Source of the DNA: Bacillus gobiensis
Lineage (GTDB): Bacteria; Bacillota; Bacilli; Bacillales; Bacillaceae
NCBI RefSeq assembly: GCF_001278705.1
Contig: NZ_CP012600.1
Coordinates: forward strand, 3,101,917-3,165,916
Length of the DNA: 64,000 nt
Direction of reading: 5' to 3'
The notes below the pieces were generated by a model that made no database searches, was not told the origin of the DNA, and worked only from the letters and a program-made list of their open reading frames with translations. Below are positions 27,473-36,334 of this stretch, one piece after another (the first letter of the stretch is position 1; every line of letters begins with the position of its first letter). The position numbers and the translations under genes were made by a program.

Positions 27473-27883
27473 TTACGCAGGACCAGAAATGGAAGTTACT
27501 GCACCTAATCCTGCACTAATAACTATGCCGGCGGTTGCTGATTCTCTAGTGACAATGAGTCTGAAAATATGATGACCCGGGGTTACGTTTTGTAGTCGAG
27601 CACCAACATCTACGGTAATACCTTCTGTCAGTTGGGATCCGGTGCTTAACAGACTGATGGATTTTGAGTCGGTGGAGGAATTATCCATTGTGAGATCCAC
27701 TGCAACTATACTTGTGCCTTCACCAGAACTTTGTAGTGCGAAACCACCATTGACCATTAACAGGTTAGGAGTATTTTCAATAAAATGCCCCCATTCAAAT
27801 AGAAGAGTAGGAGTATTGTCGTCTAGGACAGTTGTAGTCGTATTACCGGAACCTTGCAAGTTATCAGGTATATAAACTGGCAT
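27473..27883 (-). CDS. Beta-rich small protein without signal peptide, unrecognised
   Basis: 136 residues from the ATG at 27883, which follows AAAGGGGGG. The sequence alternates polar and hydrophobic residues (TTTTVLDDNTPTLLFEW, MVNGGFALQSSGEGTSIVAVDLTM, GITVDVGARLQNVTPGHHIFRLIV) and has no Cys, signal or membrane helix, suggesting a single beta-sandwich. Ser/Thr richness and the Gly-rich tail recall spore-surface or exosporium proteins, but no family is recognised. The plus-strand protein at 31488 has a similar order of strand-like segments. Confidence 0.6.
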   Translation of the reverse strand: MPVYIPDNLQGSGNTTTTVLDDNTPTLLFEWGHFIENTPNLLMVNGGFALQSSGEGTSIVAVDLTMDNSSTDSKSISLLSTGSQLTEGITVDVGARLQNVTPGHHIFRLIVTRESATAGIVISAGLGAVTSISGPA

Positions 27884-28289
27884 ATTGTTTCCCCCCTTTC
27901 GTTCTAAAGTTAATATATTCCATGTATTTCCTTTCATAAGTTATGGACAACTTATTCACGTCCGTATAATATCCGCAATGGTTGATAAATTTGATATCAG
28001 GTTTCAAGAATATAAAACTATACCTTGGTTATTTCAGCCATTCGTCGGGAGAGTTAACTTTTTTCATAACAATTCCCTCAAGATTTTTCACTATGAGGAA
28101 GTTGAAATAAGCTGCTCCGTTCCCTCTTATCCCTTCAATCACAACCACAATTCAAAGAACATATTTAATTTTTGTTAGGGCTTATGTTAAATTGAAATTA
28201 TATACATTTTTTCTCAAAATATGTATAGTATCATTAAATCAAGCTTTAAAGGACAGGAGTGGGTGAGTTTGTTTCAAAGGAAGAATTTT
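27884..28289. other. AT-rich gap without a recognised gene
   Basis: About 400 bases between the divergent beta-rich protein and the DUF5316 gene. Apart from the promoters presumably needed for both, nothing convincing was seen. Confidence 0.5.
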
Positions 28290-28589
28290 ATGAAGAAATA
28301 CTTATTGATTGGTATTATTATATTAATCGTAGACTTTATTGCTCTTGTATGGTTGCAAGATATAAATTTTATTCCTAAAATAACTGGAATTACAGGTGGT
28401 TTATTTTTAGTACTTGCTATAATTATGACTGGCGGAACTTTTAATGATCCAGACTCCAGAAGACTTGATATAGCGGTTGAATCAAGAGAGTCATTGAAAA
28501 GAAGAGTAACTTGGTCAACCAGATTCCTTCTTATTTCTGCTCCTAGTATGTTTGTTTGCATTTTGTCCTTCATTTTATTATTTTGGTAA
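28290..28589 (+). CDS. DUF5316-like small membrane protein
   Basis: 99 residues from the ATG at 28290, preceded by AAAGGAAG. Membrane helices at residues 4-22, 26-47 and 78-98, with TGGTFNDPDSRRLDIAVESRESLKRR in the cytoplasmic loop, a wording seen in the DUF5316 family. A GTG at 28263 is an alternative start with an AGGAG site. Function unknown. Confidence 0.65.
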   Translation: MKKYLLIGIIILIVDFIALVWLQDINFIPKITGITGGLFLVLAIIMTGGTFNDPDSRRLDIAVESRESLKRRVTWSTRFLLISAPSMFVCILSFILLFW

Positions 28590-28831
28590 AAAGCAGCGAA
28601 ACTGATTCCCAAATTAAAGTTTTTATCAATAGTTTATTCGAGTTTTCCTGTCGAATCTCCTCCTTCTCATCACCTCAGATATCGAAATCTCTTTTGCCTT
28701 TCACTCCGTATAGACCTTAGTAAAATACTAATTGATTAACTGTCAATGTAGTAATGAATCATTCAAAAACCACTCATAAAATAAATGAATAAGACCTTAA
28801 CCGACATTCTGATACTCCCCAAAAATTTTTT
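28590..28831. other. Gap upstream of the ECF sigma operon
   Basis: No gene was recognised. The stretch is AT-rich and leads into the ECF-type promoter described next. Confidence 0.5.
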
Positions 28832-28858
28832 TGAAGCCAATTCCCAATTTGCATCGTC
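28832..28858 (+). promoter_or_regulatory. Candidate ECF-type autoregulatory promoter
   Basis: TGAAGC and CGTC are 17 bases apart and end 32 bases before the sigma gene start, close to the TGAAAC...CGTC pattern of Bacillus ECF sigma factors. Confidence 0.5.
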
Positions 28859-28890
28859 AAAATTATTAATAAGAAAAGGGGGTACTGCTT

Positions 28891-29430
28891 TTGACCAATC
28901 ATAATAATTCTCGCGAAGATCGGGTAAAGACGATTGAGAAGCTAATGGATGAGCATGGTACTTCGATCAAACGGCTGATTTTTACATATGTAAAGCATTG
29001 GGAAACAGCTAGTGATTTAACTCAAGATGTCTTTTTAACTGTCTTTGAAAAACTTGACACGTTTCAAGGCCGATCATCATTAAAAACATGGGTATTTTCT
29101 ATAGCGATTAATAAGTCGAAAGATTATTTGAAGAGTTGGCATTTTAATCATATTTTATTACACAAAATTTCTAATAAAGATACAAATAAAACTCCAGAAG
29201 AAGAAATAATGTCCCAGCATGATAGAAAGGAACTTTACAATAATATTTTGACTCTCCCCCCTAAATATCGGGAACTTATTTTCCTTCACTATTATAACGA
29301 TATGACAGTTAAGGAAATTTCTGAAGTAACGGGTCTGCCAGCAGCAACAATAAAAACCAGGTTGTATCGAGGGAAGGAAAAGCTGAAGAAAAAGCTAAAC
29401 CTAAAAGAAAGCGGTGAGCTTTATGGGTAA
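28891..29430 (+). CDS. ECF RNA polymerase sigma factor
   Basis: 179 residues from a TTG with AAAGGGGG upstream. Region 2: IKRLIFTYVKHWETASDLTQDVFLTVFEKLDTFQGRSSLKTWVFSIAINKSKDYLK in outline. Region 4: LPPKYRELIFLHYYNDMTVKEISEVTGLPAATIKTRLYRGKEKLKKKL. It resembles the SigV/SigX/SigM-like Bacillus group rather than SigY. The next gene starts inside its last codons and encodes a single-pass membrane protein, a typical anti-sigma arrangement. Target regulon unknown. Confidence 0.9.
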   Translation: MTNHNNSREDRVKTIEKLMDEHGTSIKRLIFTYVKHWETASDLTQDVFLTVFEKLDTFQGRSSLKTWVFSIAINKSKDYLKSWHFNHILLHKISNKDTNKTPEEEIMSQHDRKELYNNILTLPPKYRELIFLHYYNDMTVKEISEVTGLPAATIKTRLYRGKEKLKKKLNLKESGELYG

Positions 29431-30451
29431 ATATAATAAAGAAATAAAAAAGACTCTTGAAAATGAAATGGCCGCTCAACCCGTTTTTACAAATTTTGAA
29501 AAGCAACAAGTGCTGCATAAAATTAATACCAATCAATTTAATGCTAAGAAAAAAAGTCCTATTCTTCCTATCCTTATTACGGTCGTTACTTCAGCAGCAA
29601 TATGTGCATTTGGATTAATAATTAATAACAGTTCTGAAAATGAGAACAACACTAATGTTTACAAAAATAATGAGGTGGGAGAAAAGACAAAGGGATGGAC
29701 ACTAATAGAAGATAATTCAAAAATGAAAACATTCTCCGGTAACACCAAAATCACTGGTAAACTTTATTTAGATAATGATAAGAACATTCTTTTTGAACCA
29801 ACAGAGAATTCACAAAAACTTTTCCCGGTTGAGCGTGGCATGATTAAGGTGATAACTTTTACAGAAAAAGATCAAAACCAATTAATTAAATACGTTAAAG
29901 AGAAAGAACCCTTTCCTAATTTATCAATTTCCATTGATAAATTAAGCATTCAGCACGCAACTAATTACTCTGCTGAAGTTCATATAAAAGAAATCCTTAC
30001 TGACTTAAGATCTACGGAAAGTATTGACGACTCTCAAAAGTTCTCACTGTTAACAGACGATAAAAATGGTATTCGGTTACCGGATAATCTAATGCGTATT
30101 TACGAGAAATACTCTATCTCCTTAGATGATGAATTGCTCAAAAACCTTAAACCGTCGGATATTTTTTATCTTTATTATTATTGTGACGATCAAAAAGATT
30201 ATAAGACCCAATACGCTCTTCATAACAATGATCCAAACTATGAAAAACCAAATTATAATGAATATATCCAAGCTGTTCAGTCAGAGAACAATCCAAGTTC
30301 TCGTGAAGGGTTTTTGTCAAAAACATTGTATGAAACCATTACCGATGACAAATACGCTGTTATCACCTCTAAAGAGACTGAGGGACCTGCATTTGCGCTA
30401 TCAAAAAACGCAGAAGGTATCTGGAAAGTTAATTGGTTACCTATACAATAA
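29423..30451 (+). CDS. Probable membrane-bound anti-sigma factor
   Basis: 342 residues from the ATG at 29423, overlapping the sigma gene by 8 bases. Residues 1-45 are cytoplasmic and basic (KEIKKTLENEMAAQPVFTNFEKQQVLHKINTNQ), one helix spans about residues 48-68 (PILPILITVVTSAAICAFGLII), and the remaining ~270 residues are outside and hydrophilic. No zinc-binding HxxxCxxC motif is visible, so it is not a classical ZAS anti-sigma. Role inferred from position and topology. Confidence 0.7.
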   Translation: MGKYNKEIKKTLENEMAAQPVFTNFEKQQVLHKINTNQFNAKKKSPILPILITVVTSAAICAFGLIINNSSENENNTNVYKNNEVGEKTKGWTLIEDNSKMKTFSGNTKITGKLYLDNDKNILFEPTENSQKLFPVERGMIKVITFTEKDQNQLIKYVKEKEPFPNLSISIDKLSIQHATNYSAEVHIKEILTDLRSTESIDDSQKFSLLTDDKNGIRLPDNLMRIYEKYSISLDDELLKNLKPSDIFYLYYYCDDQKDYKTQYALHNNDPNYEKPNYNEYIQAVQSENNPSSREGFLSKTLYETITDDKYAVITSKETEGPAFALSKNAEGIWKVNWLPIQ

Positions 30452-30540
30452 TGATCTGATATCAGCACACTAAAAATTCGAAACGTTTTCGAGATACCTT
30501 TCCATTGCGCTAAATTTAAATTTATTATTCGGGGGACCAG

Positions 30541-31026
30541 ATGTTTAATACACGAATAAAAATAACAATGTTCGTTTTCAGTGGAATTGCGATAGTAATT
30601 ATACTTGGATATGTCTTGCTATTCTTATTAGCAGTAGCTCAAGAAGGAGAATTTATCAAATATGATGATGGAGTTACAATAAAAGTTAATAATACGAGCA
30701 ACCAACCTACTCCAAAAATAAAATTCACTTTAGGTTACTCCGAAAATCCAGATTTTCAGGACATTGGAGAAATTACACCATTAGACTCAGAAAATGCAGC
30801 GAAAATAAGAAATGATGATATTAAAACAGCGAATGACGATTTAAGTTTATATATAGAATATAAACTTAAAAACGGAGATACAAAAAAAGAAGATTTGTTT
30901 TATTCACCGGCTGCAGTACCTCAAAAAATAGTTGCTGTCATAGACATAACTGATATCGACAAATATGGAGATATAAAATTAAAATATAAAGGATTTGATG
31001 GATTCGGTACAATAAACGGGGAATAA
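30541..31026 (+). CDS. Membrane-anchored extracytoplasmic protein, unrecognised
   Basis: 161 residues with one N-terminal helix (residues 8-31) and an outer domain of ~125 residues with alternating strands (FIKYDDGVTIKVNNTSNQ, KIKFTLGYSE, LSLYIEYKLKNGDTKKEDLFY, KIVAVIDITDIDKYGDIKLKYKGF). It lies 90 bases after the probable anti-sigma gene behind a GGGGG site and may belong to the same operon. Function unknown; sensing or inhibition of an outside signal are possible roles. Confidence 0.6.
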   Translation: MFNTRIKITMFVFSGIAIVIILGYVLLFLLAVAQEGEFIKYDDGVTIKVNNTSNQPTPKIKFTLGYSENPDFQDIGEITPLDSENAAKIRNDDIKTANDDLSLYIEYKLKNGDTKKEDLFYSPAAVPQKIVAVIDITDIDKYGDIKLKYKGFDGFGTINGE

Positions 31027-31487
31027 GCGGAACTTTAACTAGTGGGGTATCCCAAACCCCACTAACTGTTAGAAACCCATAATTGCTATTACTTCTCAGC
31101 CAACTGCTCCATTTGAAAAAATACTTTTTTATCATTTTTCTAGTAAATAACTCATTGTTCAGTAAACAACTTTTTCGTTATGCAACACTTTCTCAGTCAT
31201 ATATGACCTAAGTTATGAAACCTCTCGATGCCTTGACGTAAAGCATTTTAAAAACAGTGTCTATACTCTTAAGTTTTGGTAATGGTTAGCAACTTGAGAA
31301 AGATATTCGTTCAGGAATAAAATAATTTAATACCAATTTTATATTCTACTACCACGATTTAGTATCGGTTTGTCCAATTCTTAGAGATTGTTTGCAAGTA
31401 TCTTGAAATTTTTGGACCAGAACCTTGAGGCAGACAGACAAGCACTCTTTCAATTAAATGAATAATATATAGAAAATCTATGAAAAG
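31027..31487. other. AT-rich gap with one hairpin
   Basis: AGTGGGGT at 31041 pairs with ACCCCACT at 31056, a strong stem without T-run that may end or protect the upstream transcript. The rest shows no convincing gene. Confidence 0.5.
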
Positions 31488-31961
31488 GTGATTAAAATAA
31501 AAAAATATAATCGTCATGATCGTAAAAAAGGAGAGTACTTTGAATTTAAATTTGATGAAAAAAACACAGATATTATTATACCAATACCACCAGAGCCAGC
31601 ACCTCCAGTTCCAATCCTTCAAGTGAATTTTCGTAAAATCAATGCAGGAGACAGAGTATGGTTAAATGGTATTATTACAGCAAATAATAATAATATTAAT
31701 ACTTTCTCGGAAGTAACCCTAACTATTACAAGAACCTCTCCTCAAACAGGTACTCAGGTAATTTATTCACAATTCTTTGAAGTTGATGACGAGGATGCTG
31801 GAAAAGGAAATGATGATGTAACTACAGTGCCATTTTCACACGTAGATGTGCCAACTACCAAACTTAATAATGTTAGATATCAAGTTCGAGTAACCGTGAA
31901 TAATCCTAATTTTTTTGTGCAAAATCCACTTACTCTTACAGCTTCCAGGATTAATGAATAG
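31488..31961 (+). CDS. Beta-rich small protein, unrecognised, uncertain start
   Basis: 157 residues. After a charged N-terminus and a proline stretch (PIPPEPAPPVPI) comes a beta-rich domain: LQVNFRKINAGDRVWLNGIITANN, EVTLTITRTSPQTGTQVIYSQFF, VPTTKLNNVRYQVRVTVNNP. No signal peptide or membrane helix. The GTG at 31488 lies inside the GAAAAGGTG that should be its ribosome binding site, so a non-standard ATT or ATA a few codons later may be used, or the true start has been lost. It resembles spore-surface proteins in composition only. Confidence 0.5.
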   Translation: MIKIKKYNRHDRKKGEYFEFKFDEKNTDIIIPIPPEPAPPVPILQVNFRKINAGDRVWLNGIITANNNNINTFSEVTLTITRTSPQTGTQVIYSQFFEVDDEDAGKGNDDVTTVPFSHVDVPTTKLNNVRYQVRVTVNNPNFFVQNPLTLTASRINE

Positions 31962-32292
31962 GGGGCCCGGTAGCAAAATCCACTACATTGACATAAAACA
32001 TAGAGTTTCTTGATAAATATACTTTTGCCCAAGCTAACTATTCCATTTTTTTCTATTAACCCCTACAATGGGAACAACCTTTCAAGCAGCAAGGTAGGTT
32101 TCCATCCCCTCAATAACGTATCTAAAAAATGCTACAGTCTTTTTTGATATTTGTTTTTTTAGAAGTGATGAAAATCCACTCTACAACTACAATAAACCCG
32201 AAAAGCACTTCATTTTATTTACCCTCAGTACTACAAGTCGGCATCACCTTTGTTAGTTACATTCATATTCCAATTTAGTTGCTTAAATCGTA
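31962..32292. other. Gap without a recognised gene
   Basis: About 330 bases of AT-rich sequence between the beta-rich protein and a convergent lipoprotein terminator. Nothing convincing was seen. Confidence 0.5.
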
Positions 32293-32334
32293 ACAAAACA
32301 AGCCAGACTCCTTGACATATCTAGGCATCTGGCT
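32293..32334 (-). terminator. Terminator of the lipoprotein gene
   Basis: On the minus strand AGCCAGA and TCTGGCT form a stem followed by TTGTTTTGTT. Confidence 0.6.
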
Positions 32335-32352
32335 CCTTCCAATCCATTTCAA

Positions 32353-32571
32353 TTATTCATCTTTTCGATCTCTATCGCCCATATCCTCTGGGTCCTCAGC
32401 AGGGTCTTCCGGGTCTCTTTCTTTATCTTTTTCATCATCTTTATTCATTGTGTCGTTTTCATCTACTCCCGGAGCATCGTTATCGTTATCTTCATTTGCA
32501 GCATTACAACCCGTAACCATCAAAATGGACAGAAAAAGTACTGACAGGATCCGCAGCCATTTTATCTTCAC
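32353..32571 (-). CDS. Small acidic lipoprotein
   Basis: 72 residues from a GTG at 32571, chosen because AAAGGAGGG lies 7 bases upstream. Signal peptide KIKWLRILSVLFLSILMVTGCNA with lipobox VTGC; the rest is almost all Asp, Glu, Asn, Lys and Pro (NEDNDNDAPGVDE, DPEDPAEDPEDMGDRDRKDE), so likely unstructured or calcium-binding on the cell surface. Function unknown. Confidence 0.7.
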   Translation of the reverse strand: MKIKWLRILSVLFLSILMVTGCNAANEDNDNDAPGVDENDTMNKDDEKDKERDPEDPAEDPEDMGDRDRKDE

Positions 32572-32674
32572 GTATCTTCCCTCCTTTGTTAGTGATTTCA
32601 CTGTTATCCTGTCCAATCGATGGTGAAAAATGCATATAACCTTTTTTCACTTTTTAGATCTAAAAATCTTTCTA

Positions 32675-33181
32675 CTACTTCGGTTGATTCGCGTACCAAA
32701 ACACTGCGTAGTCGGTCATTACGGAGGAATGGTCTAATTGACGCAGCATGGCTGCAATATTGCCTCGGTGATACGTTCCGTGATTTGCAATGTGGATAAT
32801 CATGTCAGAAAGGCTGACTGCAGTCGGTCCGGCCCACGGGTTATCAAATTCGATGATTTTTTCCATATCAGGCTGACTATTAAGAAACGCGTTGAATCGC
32901 TCATATAAGTTGGAAAAAATCACTTCGATTTCATGAATACCCATATTTTTAGTTAAATTACTTACCTGCTCCTCCAATTGCAAAGCTTCCTCAAAGCTTT
33001 TTCCAGACATCACTTCGAGCCACCCTGAGTCGACAAGGTAAATGTGAGAGAGCGTTTTGGCTATGGAAGGAAACACACTCTTTATTTCTTTATCATAAAT
33101 GCTCTCCGGAAGTTCTTTTAAGCGGTCAATCACTTGTTTGTTCGCCCATTGGTGGTAGTCGTACATTTTTAATGAATTCAT
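32675..33181 (-). CDS. DinB/YfiT-family putative metalloenzyme
   Basis: 168 residues with a four-helix-bundle pattern: YDYHQWANKQVIDRLKEL, SIAKTLSHIYLVDSGWLEV, and the metal-ligand helix IIHIANHGTYHRGNIAAMLRQL. The expected three His ligands are His49 or nearby plus His in NHGTYHRG. The family includes bacillithiol-dependent transferases and uncharacterised DNA-damage-inducible proteins. A GGAGG site precedes the ATG. Monocistronic. Confidence 0.85.
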   Translation of the reverse strand: MNSLKMYDYHQWANKQVIDRLKELPESIYDKEIKSVFPSIAKTLSHIYLVDSGWLEVMSGKSFEEALQLEEQVSNLTKNMGIHEIEVIFSNLYERFNAFLNSQPDMEKIIEFDNPWAGPTAVSLSDMIIHIANHGTYHRGNIAAMLRQLDHSSVMTDYAVFWYANQPK

Positions 33182-33271
33182 TACTCATTTCCTCCTTGTA
33201 ATCTGGTTTCCTTCATCATAAACGAACTACACTGTCATCTGCTGTCAGTGAAAATGATAAGATTGTTTTAG

Positions 33272-33790
33272 AAACAAAAAATTACTCAACGGTGGTCGGG
33301 AAAGTTCAGTTCATTAGAGGAAAAGCTAAGGGGTTTAGGTGTGAATGTCATGAGAAATACTCATGGTTCTATACAAATTGGCCAGGAGGAAATTTACATT
33401 CTTGGGATTGATGATCCTTCTATGGGAAACGAATCGATTACAGAATACATCGCTGCTGAAGAAGCGATAAAGAATTCACTTCAAGGTATCAAGAAAGAAG
33501 GTTCATTTAAAATCTTATTATCACACCGCCCGGAACTGTTTTCACTATATACGCAATTCGATATGGACTTGATTCTTTCCGGTCATGCTCACGGCGGGCA
33601 ATTTAGAATTCCCTTTATCAGAGGTGTGATCGCTCCAAATCAAGGCTTTTTTCCACAATACACTTCCGGGAAGTATAACATGAACCATTCTTCAATGATT
33701 GTCAGCAGAGGGCTTGGAAACAGCGTGATTCCGCAAAGGGTCTTGAACCGTCCTGAAATTATTTCAATAACGCTGTCACCTTTAAATTGA
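33272..33790 (+). pseudogene. Metallophosphoesterase, 5' half deleted
   Basis: The open frame starts without a ribosome binding site in TQRWSGKFSSLEEKLRGLGVNVMRN, the segment that follows the GNHE motif in calcineurin-like phosphoesterases. It continues through LLSHRPELF, the metal-binding LSGHAHGGQFRIPF and a normal C-terminus. The N-terminal metal motifs (DxH, GDxxD, GNHE) and any membrane anchor are absent upstream, so the enzyme cannot be active. A stop lies just before 33272. The break is near 33285. Confidence 0.75.
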
Positions 33791-33887
33791 TAACTGCAGG
33801 AGTAATTCGTACGCCAACAGTAGTTGCTCTTAGTGCAACTGGAGATAATACTTTATTCGCGCGTTTTTCTACCTTTTCCTTTTCTTA

Positions 33888-35555
33888 TCATTGGTTAACC
33901 GCAACCTTTAACCAAGATCTTGTCATATTTCTAATGAGTCGTGGTACTGTATCGAAGGAATACGGTTTATATACACGTTCTGTCCAACGATGAGCATCAA
34001 ATCCGTATACACCAACATTAATAGAAGGGATATTTAATTTTCGTATATTTTTAATTGGCACTGGGTAAATCTTGTTCCATTCCGGAAAGTTGTCCACAAG
34101 ATAGTCTACTTCCTCATCTGTATCATGAAGTGATAAATAACTGCTATCTGTTAAATAGGGGAAAAATTTCTTCACTAAAAACGTATCACTCGTACGGGCA
34201 GAAGTTCTCGCTGTTGCTTCCTCAATAGTTTGTAAAATTTCGCGATCTCTTGCATCTTTTCCCGTTAAATAATTATGTGGACAATATGGCGGTGCATAGA
34301 AAACAATAACACATGGCGTTACTGCTTGATCTAACTCTCGCAATCGATCAACTACTTTAAAGCAGAGGTCACGTAACTCAAGCGCCGGATTTTCCTTGAG
34401 CACTTGTGATGCAGCAGCTTTCACATCTATTCCTTGTACAGAGAGCTTCTCACAATATTCTGCATAACTATACACATTTATATCCCAATTTGGACGATCA
34501 GATGGGAACTGATTCACACGGGCAAAGGCCTTATAATTCTCTTCATAATAGGCTTTTATCTCCGCTGCCGCTGCCTTTGCTTCCACTTTTAACTTCTCCA
34601 TAATATCCTTTGGAGAAGCTTCCAGTACCATAAAGTTAAAATATAAATGACTTGTTACTGCTGTTTGTACATTGTAAAATTCTTTTGTATCTCTATGGTA
34701 GAGAGCAGAAGGAGGTGTAATCAATTCACCTTCAATGTGTTCCGTTAATTTCATATTGTTATTGATACGTTTATTTAATTCAGAAGTTATCAGCGTTGGA
34801 TCGAGACCATTCAGCGTTTGTCCTGCATGGGTTTCGCGGCCATACACATAAAAACAAGGTAATAGCTTTCCTCCAGCACCAGTGAAAATATACTTGTTTG
34901 TATCACCAGGGTATAAGGCAGAAATATAGTCAGTGTTGACCGCTACTACATAATCCAAACCTTCTTCCACGCGGAGTCGCAACAACTCATCTACAGCAGC
35001 AATGACACCTGAATGTTGATTTTCTTCGACTGGATTTGCCATAAAAATGATATCTCCATCCCAATCTTCAAGATGCTCACTGAAGTGGAGAACATTCATC
35101 AAATGAACCGCAACACCACTTTTCATATCTAATGCTCCGCGTCCAAACATCCAATCCCCAGTCAAAGCCTGTGTCTGTATCTCTTCATCATTTGAATATG
35201 TTTGAAAATACTTCAATAATTCTGCTGGATCATTGGCAATCGACTGTTGCGCACCAAAATCTTCAATCCCGACTGTATCAATATGGGCATGAAATACGAC
35301 CGTTTTCTTCGAATTTACATTCCCTTTAATATGTGCAAAAACATTCTTTCTGCCAATTGCATCATTCGGTAATTCTTGAGTCCATACTTGATCAGGACGT
35401 TGTTTGAAGTAAGGAAAGCTGCGTAAAATTTGTTCAATCTTCTCTGCAATTTTAACTTCTCCATCTGTCCCATTTATACTTAATGTTTGGACAAGAGATG
35501 CTGTTAGGGCTTCTACTTGATCAGTTAATGGTAGGTTTTTTAATTTTTTATACAT
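33888..35555 (-). CDS. rocB: RocB-like M20-family peptidase
   Basis: 555 residues from the ATG at 35555 (GAGGGGTG upstream). M20 metal-ligand motifs are visible: VVFHAHIDTVG near residue 88, GRGALDMKSGVAVHL near residue 140, and ANPVEENQHSG near residue 180 with the catalytic Glu. The length and C-terminal RWTERVYKPYSFDTVPRLIRNM match Bacillus RocB, linked to arginine catabolism by its operon in B. subtilis. No other roc gene is near. Upstream lies a decayed dehydrogenase gene on the same strand, so the original operon partner may be lost. Confidence 0.85.
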   Translation of the reverse strand: MYKKLKNLPLTDQVEALTASLVQTLSINGTDGEVKIAEKIEQILRSFPYFKQRPDQVWTQELPNDAIGRKNVFAHIKGNVNSKKTVVFHAHIDTVGIEDFGAQQSIANDPAELLKYFQTYSNDEEIQTQALTGDWMFGRGALDMKSGVAVHLMNVLHFSEHLEDWDGDIIFMANPVEENQHSGVIAAVDELLRLRVEEGLDYVVAVNTDYISALYPGDTNKYIFTGAGGKLLPCFYVYGRETHAGQTLNGLDPTLITSELNKRINNNMKLTEHIEGELITPPSALYHRDTKEFYNVQTAVTSHLYFNFMVLEASPKDIMEKLKVEAKAAAAEIKAYYEENYKAFARVNQFPSDRPNWDINVYSYAEYCEKLSVQGIDVKAAASQVLKENPALELRDLCFKVVDRLRELDQAVTPCVIVFYAPPYCPHNYLTGKDARDREILQTIEEATARTSARTSDTFLVKKFFPYLTDSSYLSLHDTDEEVDYLVDNFPEWNKIYPVPIKNIRKLNIPSINVGVYGFDAHRWTERVYKPYSFDTVPRLIRNMTRSWLKVAVNQ

Positions 35556-35571
35556 TGGAACACCCCTCACT

Positions 35572-35767
35572 TTAGTGTTCTTTACTCGTATCTATAACAT
35601 TGATCATTGGTTCGCCTGTTTTCCAGGCGTTCACATTATCAACAATGATATCAACACAGCGATCAATGCACTAAATTGATTTTGCGGATATGCGGGGAGT
35701 CAGAATGAGATTCTCACATTTCCCAAAGCAGACTTTCATCGGGGAGTGGTTCTTATTGAAACACATC
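35572..35767 (-). pseudogene. Remnant of a D-isomer-specific 2-hydroxyacid dehydrogenase (C-terminus)
   Basis: On the minus strand the sequence reads DVF-stop-EPLPDESLLWE, then after a 1-base shift CENLILTPRISAKS, a TAG, and CIDRCVDIIVDNVNAWKTGEPMINVID. This is the C-terminal end of the D-2-hydroxyacid dehydrogenase family (DVFxxEPLP...LTPHIS...NV). At least two stops and one frameshift are present and the N-terminal two thirds are gone. The stop lies 14 bases before the rocB start, as if both were once one operon. Confidence 0.75.
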
Positions 35768-35773
35768 CATCAC

Positions 35774-35801
35774 CGCTTCTATATATTCGCTTCTATATAT
35801 T
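35774..35801. repeat. Tandem duplication of 14 bases
   Basis: CGCTTCTATATATT occurs twice in direct succession just outside the dehydrogenase remnant, near its breakpoint. Confidence 0.6.
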
Positions 35802-36030
35802 GCTTATATTTATTAGCTTTGTAAATATTATTGCAAGAATTTCTCACAGGATTTATATCCGCTTCCTTCAGATTCCTGGTCTTCCCCAAACACCCTGGAT
35901 TCTTTTTTCGTATGGTACTTATATTAAGAGAATCTAACGTAAGGATGGATATTCTTCCAGATTACCCCTAAAGTTTACTTCCATATTTTTCTTATGGCGA
36001 TAATTCAGATACGAGCTGTAAATTTCATCT

Positions 36031-36066
36031 AAAATTAAAAAGCCACTCCCGATAAAGGGAATGGCT
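36031..36066 (-). terminator. Terminator reading leftward, downstream of the structured elements
   Basis: On the minus strand AGCCAtTCCC and GGGAgTGGCT form a stem followed by TTTTTAATTTT. No minus-strand protein gene lies between it and nnrD, so it would end a transcript covering the two elements at 36085-36511. A weaker T-run also follows on the plus strand. Confidence 0.65.
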
Positions 36067-36084
36067 GATTGTTTTTGAGTTAAG

Positions 36085-36262
36085 AAGCTGCATTTGCCGT
36101 ATCTAAATAAGAAAGTTTTAGACCACACTCCTCAAAGTGGGTGCTCGCAGAAACGTTCCTGTCGTCCTCTCATAATGGAGGCATGACATTCCGGTTTCGA
36201 TTTAAAACTCCCTATTACAGCTTAAAGGTTAAAACTTAATTATCATACGCGCAAAGCAGCTT
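36085..36262 (-). ncRNA. Structured element, copy 1 (candidate RNA; strand inferred)
   Basis: A 178-base element whose outer arms pair: AAGCTGC, TTTGC, GTAT, GTTTTA and ACC on the left match the right arm in order, about 25 pairs with small bulges. The core holds a hairpin around CCACACT/AGTGG and a longer imperfect stem with GAAAC, TGTC and CCTC pairing to GAGG, GACA and GTTTC. Copy 2 shares the core at about 95% by eye. Long closing stem, open middle with a side hairpin, and an apical stem recall the 6S RNA layout, but this is a resemblance only. A minus-strand terminator lies just beyond. Confidence 0.45.
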
Positions 36263-36334
36263 ATGAACATAGTCTACTCAATTATCAGATGAAAAACAAG
36301 TGAAATGCACTTTATTTTCATCCATTTTTAGGAA

